Shown: positions 16,031-21,147 of the stretch, piece after piece
Layout: each line of letters opens with the position of its first letter
Position numbering within the stretch: the first letter of the stretch is position 1
Assembly: GCA_964465665.1 (NCBI GenBank)
Contig: CAYXKM010000243.1
Coordinates: 1 to 21,147 of the forward strand
Direction of reading: 5' to 3'
Length of the DNA stretch: 21,147 bases
From: JAKEGN01 sp964465665
Lineage (GTDB): Bacteria > Pseudomonadota > Gammaproteobacteria > Steroidobacterales > Woeseiaceae
Made by a program: the position numbers and the translations under genes
The notes under the pieces: model-generated
Databases searched by the model: none
Told to the model about the DNA's origin: nothing
Seen by the model: only the letters and a program-made list of their open reading frames with translations

Positions 16031-17332
16031 CTACGCAGCCATCAGCTTTTCGATTGCATCAGGTTCCTTGACCAGTGCGGCGGTCAGGATATCCGGTCCT
16101 GTACTGGTGACCGCCACATCGTCCTCGATGCGGACTCCGATATTTCGCCAGCGTGCCGGCACCTTGCGGCTGTCGCTGATGTAAATGCCCGGTTCTACCG
16201 TCATTACCATGCCGGACTCGAGTTGTCGCCACTCGTCGCCGACTTTGTAGTCACCCACGTCGTGGACATCCATGCCGAGCCAGTGGCCCGTGCGATGCAT
16301 GAAAAATTCCCGGTAGGCGCCGTCACGGATCAGGCGCTGCACGGAACCCTGGAGCAGACCCAGCTTCTTCAGACCACGGGTAATGACATTGACCGCCGCG
16401 TCGTGCGGCTCGTTCCAGTGATTGCCAACGCGCGCCTTGTCAATCGCAGCCAGCTGCGCTTCCAGCACGATCTCGTAGACGGCCAGTTGCTCCGGCGAGA
16501 ATCTGCCGCTCACTGGCAGGGTTCGGGTAATGTCAGAAGCGTAATAGTCGAGCTCGCAGCCCGCATCGATCAGCACGAGGTCACCCGGGGCAAGCCTGGC
16601 GCTGTTTGTGATGTAGTGCAGCGTGCACGCATTCGCACCTGTCCCGACTATGGGACAGTAAGATGTGGTCGCATTATTGCGCCGGAATTCGTGAAGATAT
16701 TCCGCCTCGACCTCGTACTCGAACAGACCGGGAGAGATCATGGAAATGGCTCTCGTATGCGCGCCGACCGCGACCTTTGCCGAACGGCGCATTGCTGCTG
16801 TTTCGGCCCGGCTCTTGTACAAGCGCATGTCATGCAATACATGGTCGAGGGCAACAAACTCCTGCGGGGTGTGAATCCCTGAATTCCCCTTCGATCGAAG
16901 CGATTTGACCCACTCCGACACCTGCGTGTCGAAGTCGGCGTAGGCGCCCATGGTGTAGTACACGCTGCTCCTCGACTCCATTATCCCTGGCAGGATGTCG
17001 TCGATGTCGGCGACAGGAAATGCATCGTCCGCCGCAAAATCGGCCACCGCCCCGTCCGTCCCAGATCGAGACCCGTCCCAGCGTTCCTTGTTGCTGTCGC
17101 GTTCGCGGCAAAACAGGATGAACTCGCCGTTATCGCGACCCGGCGCAAGCACCGCCACCGATTCTGGTTCGGCGAACCCGGTCAGGTAATAGAAGTCACT
17201 GTCCTGCCGGAATTTGTACTCGACATCCCGGCTTCGCACGGCCTGCGGCGCACTCGGCAGGATGGCGATTCCGTTCTCGCCAACCATGCGCATGAGTGTC
17301 TGCCGCCGGCGCGCAAATTCCTCGCTGTTCAT
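16031..17332 (-). CDS. pepP: Xaa-Pro aminopeptidase II (M24B)
   Basis: Cytoplasmic dinuclear metal aminopeptidase that removes the N-terminal residue ahead of proline. Seen: 433 residues; N-terminal creatinase-like domain (to about 170) with FRQDSDFYYLTGFAEPES; C-terminal pita-bread domain with all five metal ligands in place: D256 (LIDAGCE), D267 (SDITRTLP), H350 (GHWLGMDVHDVG), E380 (TVEPGIYI) and E403 (RIEDD). The length matches E. coli PepP (441). It lies between ygfB and ubiH, as in other gammaproteobacteria, 24 nt after the ygfB stop. Identification is secure; the link to ubiquinone genes is positional and not a known functional tie. Confidence 0.97.
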   Translation of the reverse strand: MNSEEFARRRQTLMRMVGENGIAILPSAPQAVRSRDVEYKFRQDSDFYYLTGFAEPESVAVLAPGRDNGEFILFCRERDSNKERWDGSRSGTDGAVADFAADDAFPVADIDDILPGIMESRSSVYYTMGAYADFDTQVSEWVKSLRSKGNSGIHTPQEFVALDHVLHDMRLYKSRAETAAMRRSAKVAVGAHTRAISMISPGLFEYEVEAEYLHEFRRNNATTSYCPIVGTGANACTLHYITNSARLAPGDLVLIDAGCELDYYASDITRTLPVSGRFSPEQLAVYEIVLEAQLAAIDKARVGNHWNEPHDAAVNVITRGLKKLGLLQGSVQRLIRDGAYREFFMHRTGHWLGMDVHDVGDYKVGDEWRQLESGMVMTVEPGIYISDSRKVPARWRNIGVRIEDDVAVTSTGPDILTAALVKEPDAIEKLMAA

Positions 17333-17356
17333 GGTTTCCCCAAAGACATACCGTAT

Positions 17357-17947
17357 TCAGTGCACCTGCCTCGATGCGTTGCCTCTGACCGTTGCCGGCC
17401 TGCGAAATTCCGCCAGTTCCTCATAGACCAGCTGTGCGGCGACGCGAAGATATTCGTGCACTTCCACGAACGCGGCTTCAGTGGCTTCGTCATCGTCATC
17501 CTCGTCCACGGCGGCACGGGAGATTTCCAGCATATCCCGGATTATGTCGTTCAGTGGGTCGCTGGAAAGTCTCTTTTTCAGCTGATCTCCCTGCACCCGC
17601 ACTACGAGACCGTTGAGAAACCCTTCGCACCATTGTGCCATGGCCTCGGTGCGAACCGCCGCACTCTCGTTCTCGTCCGGCAGCAACAAGGCAAACTCGG
17701 AACCGCGTTCAGCAAGCTGGCGATGCGTGTCGTCGTGCAGCTTCCGAAGCTGTGCAGCACACTCCAGTTGCAATGCGTCGTCGGGATCGGTGTCCTCGAG
17801 TACCTGAGGCAGCCAGCTGTCCAGTGCGTCTGCGCCGCAAAGCGCCAGGCGGCTGCAGACGAGCCCGTGCGCTCGCGATGCATTCCAGCTGGATCCGCAA
17901 CGCCGGAGCGCAGCATCAAGTTCGCCTTGTTCGACGGTTTCCGTCAT
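17357..17947 (-). CDS. ygfB: YgfB family (UPF0149) protein
   Basis: Member of the UPF0149/YgfB family, small helical acidic proteins; a regulatory role has been reported for the Pseudomonas member but no general function is settled. Seen: about 196 residues from the ATG at 17947; HGLVCSRL near the N terminus, ALLLPDE, AQWCEGFLNGL, then a strongly acidic run DEDDDDEATEAAF leading to VEVHEYLRVAAQLVYEEL, the conserved C-terminal block. The frame is open to 18007, which would add about 20 residues with no family match; neither start has a good Shine-Dalgarno. First gene of the ygfB-pepP-ubiH-ubiI operon. Confidence 0.88.
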   Translation of the reverse strand: MTETVEQGELDAALRRCGSSWNASRAHGLVCSRLALCGADALDSWLPQVLEDTDPDDALQLECAAQLRKLHDDTHRQLAERGSEFALLLPDENESAAVRTEAMAQWCEGFLNGLVVRVQGDQLKKRLSSDPLNDIIRDMLEISRAAVDEDDDDEATEAAFVEVHEYLRVAAQLVYEELAEFRRPATVRGNASRQVH

Positions 17948-18055
17948 TTGCCGCTGGCCGAGTCCTGTTTTCCAGCGGGGCATTCCCGCCAGTTCGAATA
18001 ATCCCATGTAATGTCCCGGCGAGCCATTTCATTCTGACTTTGGCTCTGACACCGA

Positions 18056-18084
18056 TTGATTCTACGCCGTCGCGGCTCTATATT
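18056..18084 (+). promoter_or_regulatory. Sigma-70 promoter of the TIGR02449-zapA unit, probably leaderless
   Basis: TTGATT (18056-18061), a 17-nt spacer and TATATT (18079-18084) form a good sigma-70 promoter. The ATG of the next gene is at 18091, 7 nt after the -10, which is where transcription should begin. The predicted mRNA is therefore leaderless or nearly so. Confidence 0.65.
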
Positions 18085-18090
18085 GCCGCT

Positions 18091-18321
18091 ATGGCTGACA
18101 ACGTCAACGCAATGTTCGAACAACAGCTCAAGCGGCTGGAGCAGCGCGTTGACGCGCTCGTCAACGTCTGCGACCAGCTCCAGGACGAAAATCGTTCCTT
18201 GAAGCAGCGACAGGATGTGCTCACGGCAGAGCGCGCGACCTTGCTGCAGAAGAATGAACAGGTCCGGGCCCGGGTCGAGGCGATGATCGGGCGTCTCAAG
18301 GCAATGGAACAGGGAGGCTGA
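18091..18321 (+). CDS. Small coiled-coil protein, TIGR02449 family (ZapB-like)
   Basis: A 76-residue, almost wholly coiled-coil protein of the TIGR02449 family, usually found just before zapA; ZapB-like in size and character, so a role in the division apparatus is plausible but unproven. Seen: heptad-like LKRLEQRVDALVNVCDQLQ and a C-terminal block ending KNEQVRARVEAMIGRLKAMEQ, which is the conserved end of the family. The frame is open far upstream, into sequence antisense to ygfB; the ATG at 18091 fits family length and lies at the predicted transcription start. An internal ATG at 18112 is a second option. Neither has a Shine-Dalgarno. Followed by zapA after 39 nt. Confidence 0.8.
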   Translation: MADNVNAMFEQQLKRLEQRVDALVNVCDQLQDENRSLKQRQDVLTAERATLLQKNEQVRARVEAMIGRLKAMEQGG

Positions 18322-18360
18322 CACCGTCGTGCTTGCCCGCAAACCTGACGGGGTTTATCA

Positions 18361-18675
18361 ATGAACGATATATATGCTCATGTGAGTGTCCGAATCCTGG
18401 AAAAGGAATACCAGGTGTCGTGCCCTGCCAGCGAACGAACGGACCTGCTGGATTCGGCCGAAGTACTCAACGCAAAAATGCGCGAAATTCGCGATAGCGG
18501 AAAGGTTGTCGGTCTCGACCGGATAGCCGTCATGGCGGCTCTGAACATGGCGAACGAATTGCTGCATTCGCGGGCCAAGGACAAGGCCCTCGAGAATCAT
18601 TTTGGCCCAAGACTGAAACTGATTGCCGATCGAGTGGACGCCGCACTGGGTGCCGGACGGCAACTGGAACTGTAA
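18361..18675 (+). CDS. zapA: Cell division protein ZapA
   Basis: FtsZ-associated protein that bundles protofilaments and stabilises the Z ring. Seen: 104 residues, normal length; N-terminal globular part with VSVRILEKEYQVSCP, then LLDSAEVLNAKMREIRDSGKVVGLDRIAVMAALNMANELL, the ZapA signature, and a C-terminal helix. Located before the 6S RNA gene and fau, as in E. coli and Pseudomonas. Probably co-transcribed with the small coiled-coil gene. The ribosome site is weak (GGGG 8 nt before the ATG). Identification is secure. Confidence 0.94.
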   Translation: MNDIYAHVSVRILEKEYQVSCPASERTDLLDSAEVLNAKMREIRDSGKVVGLDRIAVMAALNMANELLHSRAKDKALENHFGPRLKLIADRVDAALGAGRQLEL

Positions 18676-18735
18676 AGCGGGAATACCAAACCGTGAGGAG
18701 TCGGCTCGAGGAGACTCTCCGGTGCAGACAGAATT

Positions 18736-18922
18736 GACGCCTCCTGCAGTGTACGATGCTGGCCTGGAAACCTTTCGACCCTAACGTTTTACCTCGGGGT
18801 CGTGCTCTGTAGGCAACATATGCGCTACCACCCCGGTGGGAAGCCTGTTGTTGTCACGGCTGGCCCCACTTGTTGCTCCGGTTCGAGAGCGACGGCCGGC
18901 AACGGCACAGGCGGGAGGCGTC
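18736..18922 (+). ncRNA. ssrS: 6S RNA
   Basis: Regulatory RNA that mimics an open promoter and binds sigma-70 RNA polymerase. Seen: a 12-bp terminal stem, 18736-18747 with 18911-18922 (GACGCCTCC/GGAGGCGTC extended by TGC/GCG with one wobble); a second stem, 18757-18764 with 18894-18901 (TGCTGGCC/GGCCGGCA); a large central bubble; then GTCGTG/CACGGC (18799-18804 with 18855-18860) leading into the apical hairpin with CCACCCCGGTGG and AAGCC. The 3' side of the bubble holds a small hairpin (GCTC/GAGC, 18875-18890). Length of about 187 nt and position between zapA and fau are both canonical. The ends are set by the terminal stem and may be off by a few bases. Confidence 0.85.
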
Positions 18923-19076
18923 ATCCCTTCACTCCGCGTTCACTGGACAAGTTCGAGCGCAACCGGCCGGGACGGTACCGGACGGCAGCCAGCCGCCGCT
19001 CAGCTGTTGCGTGCACGATCGGACCTGAGGGGTCCCCGGCGGCGCAATCCGCAACCGGCCCTGCAAGAGCCACACC

Positions 19077-19640
19077 ATGACAACGCAATCCACAATACGA
19101 CGCGATGCCCGCCATCGACGCAGCGCAATGACCGCGACTGAACGCGTGAGTGCGTCAGCAACGATTGCGAATCGAGTCGTGCGCTTGCCGGCATTTGTAC
19201 GCAGCAGGTTGGTGGCCTGCTATCTGTCGATCGGCAGCGAGGTCGACACGTCGGCCATAATCCTGCGCGCCTGGCGCATGAAGAAGCGCATTTTCGTCCC
19301 GAACACGCGCGGCACCGGCCAATTGACCTTCCATGAAATTCGGCCGGACAGCGAATTCGCCAGCGGCCCGTTCGGCATTCCGGAGCCGACCGGCGGTCCC
19401 GCACTGGCAGCGTCGCAGTTCGACCTGGTCATCGTGCCGGTGGTTGCGTTTGACTCCGATCGTCACCGCATCGGTATGGGCGGCGGCTACTACGATCGAA
19501 CGTTTTCATTCTTGAGACACCGCAAATTATTTCTGAAACCGAAACTTGTCGGCGTCGCCTTCGAATGCCAGAAAGTCGCAAAAATTGCGCCAAACCCTTG
19601 GGATATAGGGCTTTTTTGCATTGTCACCGAGGCCACATAA
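19077..19640 (+). CDS. fau: 5-formyltetrahydrofolate cyclo-ligase
   Basis: Converts 5-formyl-THF to 5,10-methenyl-THF with ATP. 5-formyl-THF arises as a by-product and inhibits folate enzymes, so this fits with the glycine cleavage genes in the same window. Seen: 187 residues; N-terminal basic helix RRDARHRRSAM (needed for substrate binding in the family), CYLSIGSEVDTSAI, RIFVPNT, and the hallmark RIGMGGGYYDRTF (131-143), then LVGVAFECQ and WDIGLFCIVTE at the end. Follows 6S RNA as ygfA does in E. coli, and is probably read from the same transcript. The 154 nt between 6S RNA and the ATG hold a small hairpin (GGACC/GGTCC, about 19020-19035) and no clear terminator. No good Shine-Dalgarno. Confidence 0.93.
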   Translation: MTTQSTIRRDARHRRSAMTATERVSASATIANRVVRLPAFVRSRLVACYLSIGSEVDTSAIILRAWRMKKRIFVPNTRGTGQLTFHEIRPDSEFASGPFGIPEPTGGPALAASQFDLVIVPVVAFDSDRHRIGMGGGYYDRTFSFLRHRKLFLKPKLVGVAFECQKVAKIAPNPWDIGLFCIVTEAT

Positions 19641-19927
19641 GGCCCATCGCAGCAACTTCTGACGACCGGTTCCGGGCTCGTGAGAACGTCGCAATAATTA
19701 TTTCCGAGAATGTCCGCCGACGTTTTCTGCGTGTGGCTTGCGGCGGATTTTTTTCAGCGAGCCGCATAAATTCTCTGTTGCTGATAACGGACATGAATCA
19801 TTCTTCCCGCCGTACGGACATGCCAGGATATTTCTCGCAGGCATTTTCACGCCGAAATCTCATGAATTCGGGATATTCGAAAATGTTAACCCGTTCACTT
19901 AACTTGCTGGATTTTTAGCTTTTGTTG
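19641..19927. other. Non-coding spacer between fau and the H1-like gene
   Basis: About 290 nt with no credible gene and visibly more A+T than its flanks. It holds the fau terminator (19713-19754), then two direct copies of ACGGACATG (19787-19795 and 19814-19822), 27 bp apart, and an AT-rich stretch that leads into the promoter of the lysine-rich gene. The repeats could be operator half-sites or chance. Confidence 0.5.
19713..19754 (+). terminator. Intrinsic terminator after fau
   Basis: TCCGCCG (19713-19719) pairs with CGGCGGA (19741-19747) and is followed by seven Ts. The 21-nt loop is rather long for a strong terminator. It would end the zapA/6S/fau transcript about 100 nt after the fau stop. 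Confidence 0.65.
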
Positions 19928-19935
19928 TATATACT
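19904..19935 (+). promoter_or_regulatory. Candidate promoter of the lysine-rich gene
   Basis: TTGCTG (19904-19909) and the overlapping TATATA/TATACT (19928-19935) give a plausible sigma-70 promoter with an 18-nt spacer to TATATA. The AT-rich surroundings, including ATTTTTAGCTTTTGTT, resemble a strong upstream context. Transcription would start near 19941, leaving a short 5' leader. Confidence 0.5.
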
Positions 19936-19965
19936 CAACGCCGGGTACCCGACACGGAGAAAATG

Positions 19966-20232
19966 ATGGCTACCAGAAAGAAGGCAAGTAAGAAGGCTTC
20001 GAAGCGCAAAGGCGGCAAGAAGCGGAAGGCAGCGAAGAAGAAAGCTGCGAAGCGTAAGACGAAGAGAAAGGCTGGCAAGAAAAAGGGCAAGAGAAAAGCC
20101 AAAAAGAAAGCAGCCAAACGCAAGACCAAGAAAAAAGCGAAGAAGAAGAAGGCCAAGCGCAAGTCCAAGCGCAAAGCCAAGAGGAAGGCCAGCAAGCCGG
20201 CAGCGCCAAGCATGGGCTCCAAGAAAGGCTAG
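19966..20232 (+). CDS. Lysine-rich histone H1-like protein
   Basis: Very basic, low-complexity DNA-binding-type protein resembling bacterial H1-like proteins (HC1/HC2 tails, the AlgP C-terminus). Seen: 88 residues from the ATG at 19966; 42 lysines and about 10 arginines, no acidic and no aromatic residue; repeated KKKAAKRKTKRKA blocks; a short non-basic end, KPAAPSMGSKKG. The ATG at 19966 is preferred to 19963 because GGAG then stands 6 nt upstream. It has its own candidate promoter and terminator, so it is monocistronic. It probably neutralises and condenses DNA, or binds RNA; the sequence alone cannot tell which. The hydrophobic frame opposite it is an artefact of Lys codons read in reverse. 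Confidence 0.85.
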   Translation: MATRKKASKKASKRKGGKKRKAAKKKAAKRKTKRKAGKKKGKRKAKKKAAKRKTKKKAKKKKAKRKSKRKAKRKASKPAAPSMGSKKG

Positions 20233-20309
20233 CTGACTGACTGGAAGATCGGCGGCACGACGGCTCTGAAGCCGGCGCGTTTGCCGTAAGCCTTCTTCCA
20301 AAACAAGAG

Positions 20310-20341
20310 ATATGCCCGCGAATGCGGGCATATTTCGTTTT
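20310..20341 (+). terminator. Intrinsic terminator after the H1-like gene
   Basis: A perfect 10-bp stem, ATATGCCCGC (20310-20319) and GCGGGCATAT (20324-20333), with a GAAT tetraloop, is followed by TTCGTTTT. It lies 78 nt after the stop codon and separates the gene from rpiA. Confidence 0.85.
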
Positions 20342-20456
20342 GAGACCCGCGATCTGGCGCAGCCAACGTCGATCCGCTAAGCTCACGGCCGAATCGAGCT
20401 TTGATCTTCCTGTCCGATATCGCGGGCCACGCTACAAATCGGAATCAAACGAGACC

Positions 20457-21116
20457 ATGCAGGCCGACGACAAGAAAAAGAATGCTGCGAAAGCAGCCCT
20501 CAACTTCATTGAGGGCGATGCTGTACTCGGGGTTGGCACTGGCACTACCGTGAATCATCTGATCGATATTTTGCCGGGGGTCAGAGACCGCATTCGTGCC
20601 GTGGTCTCAAGTTCGACCGCGACAACAGCCAGGCTCGAGGAACTGGGATTCGAGGTATCGCTGCTGAACGAAGTCGGCGATATCGATCTGTATATTGACG
20701 GGGCTGATGAAGCGAACAAGCACCTGCAGCTGATCAAGGGCGGTGGCGGGGCGCTGACCCGCGAAAAGGTCCTCGCCGGCGCCGCCCGAAAGTTTGTCTG
20801 CATCATCGATGACAGCAAGCTGGTCGGGATGTTGGGCAAGTTTCCATTGCCGATCGAGGTCATACCGATGGCCCAGTCGTTTGTGGCGCGAAAGCTCGCC
20901 AAAATGCGCGGCCAGCCTGTCTGGAGGGAGAAATTCGTTACCGACAACGGTAATCACATTCTCGATGTCCATAACCTGGTCGTCAGCAATCCGATGGAGA
21001 TGGAGACCCGGATCAATCAGCTCCCTGGCGTCGTGACCGTCGGCCTATTTGCCCACCGGCCGGCTGACGTGCTGATCATAGGCGATGAATCCGGCATCCG
21101 GATCGTCGGCAAATAG
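20457..21116 (+). CDS. rpiA: Ribose-5-phosphate isomerase A
   Basis: Interconverts ribose-5-phosphate and ribulose-5-phosphate in the pentose phosphate pathway. Seen: 219 residues, the same length as E. coli RpiA; VGVGTGTT (24-31) phosphate loop, SSSTAT (51-56), and YIDGADEANKHLQLIKGGGGALTREK with D81, D84, K94 and E103 at the same numbers as the E. coli catalytic residues; GKFPLPIEVIPMA, VTDNGNHILDVH and PGVVTVGLFAHRPADV follow. The frame is open upstream to 20322, through the preceding terminator stem, so the ATG at 20457 is used. No strong ribosome site or promoter is clear in the 115 nt before it. Gene order zapA-6S-fau-rpiA is as in related bacteria. Confidence 0.97.
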   Translation: MQADDKKKNAAKAALNFIEGDAVLGVGTGTTVNHLIDILPGVRDRIRAVVSSSTATTARLEELGFEVSLLNEVGDIDLYIDGADEANKHLQLIKGGGGALTREKVLAGAARKFVCIIDDSKLVGMLGKFPLPIEVIPMAQSFVARKLAKMRGQPVWREKFVTDNGNHILDVHNLVVSNPMEMETRINQLPGVVTVGLFAHRPADVLIIGDESGIRIVGK

Positions 21117-21147
21117 GCAGCTCCCAGCCAACAAACAAAAAAGCCTT
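21117..21147. other. End of window after rpiA
   Basis: Thirty-one bases ending CAAAAAAGCCTT. The A-run followed by GCC looks like the far end of a terminator read on the minus strand (GGC then six Ts), but the rest of any stem lies outside the window. Confidence 0.25.

Noticed and set aside
17635..18090. Upstream extension of the TIGR02449 frame by about 150 codons
   Set aside because: The extension is antisense to ygfB, has no family match, and the promoter at 18056-18084 lies inside it.
19915..20331. Apparent leucine/phenylalanine-rich membrane protein on the minus strand
   Set aside because: It is the reverse reading of lysine codons (AAG/AAA read as CTT/TTT) in the H1-like gene; the repetitive hydrophobicity is an artefact.
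20322..20456. Upstream extension of rpiA
   Set aside because: It would start within the terminator stem and add 45 residues not found in RpiA; the ATG at 20457 gives the exact family length and residue numbering.
1..21147. Search for CRISPR arrays, insertion sequences, prophage or toxin-antitoxin genes
   Set aside because: No spaced direct repeats, transposase motifs, attachment duplications or small paired toxin-like genes were seen; the genes are mostly core housekeeping.

Overview
The window comes from a GC-rich gammaproteobacterial chromosome outside the Enterobacterales. The main evidence is gene order. The ygfB-pepP-ubiH-ubiI-gcv block, facing zapA-6S RNA-fau and rpiA, is a classic gammaproteobacterial neighbourhood also known from E. 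coli. Here the glycine dehydrogenase is split into two genes (gcvPA and gcvPB), and several genes are inserted that E. coli lacks at this place. I see no mobile element, CRISPR array, tRNA or rRNA.

Layout. (1) 2-8840, minus strand, transcribed right to left: a glycine cleavage operon (gcvT, gcvH, gcvPA, a Tpx-type peroxiredoxin, gcvPB). It is followed by a tandem HtrA-like periplasmic protease and an overlapping M23 peptidase. The operon is headed by a tandem glycine riboswitch (8954-9132), an intrinsic terminator (8868-8951) and a candidate promoter (9140-9168). (2) 9219-10973, plus strand: an exported DUF885 metallopeptidase-like protein. Its stop codon interlocks with that of the convergent neighbour. 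(3) 10970-17947, minus strand: ygfB, pepP, ubiH, ubiI, then an inactive transglutaminase/7TM membrane protein and a RimK-related ATP-grasp ligase. (4) 18091-21116, plus strand: a small TIGR02449/ZapB-like coiled-coil protein, zapA, 6S RNA (ssrS), fau, a terminator, an AT-richer spacer, a lysine-rich histone H1-like protein, a terminator, and rpiA.

How the parts fit together. The riboswitch should couple glycine level to expression of the glycine cleavage system, which feeds 5,10-methylene-THF into one-carbon metabolism; Fau recycles 5-formyl-THF in the same pool. The peroxiredoxin is locked between gcvPA and gcvPB by 1-nt and 4-nt overlaps, so it should be translated with the decarboxylase subunits. 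It has kept the peroxidatic cysteine but lost the resolving one. The two FAD hydroxylases serve aerobic ubiquinone synthesis. ZapA and the coiled-coil protein belong to cell division, and 6S RNA to growth-phase control of RNA polymerase.

The points most worth a second look are the single-Cys peroxiredoxin inside the gcv operon, the HtrA tandem with a catalytically dead second half (an Nma111-like layout in a bacterium), the transglutaminase-like/ATP-grasp pair, a promoter predicted to give a leaderless mRNA at 18091, and the H1-like gene whose repeated module is conserved in protein but scrambled in codons. Nothing here looks like a wholly new system; the novelty lies in arrangements and residue losses.
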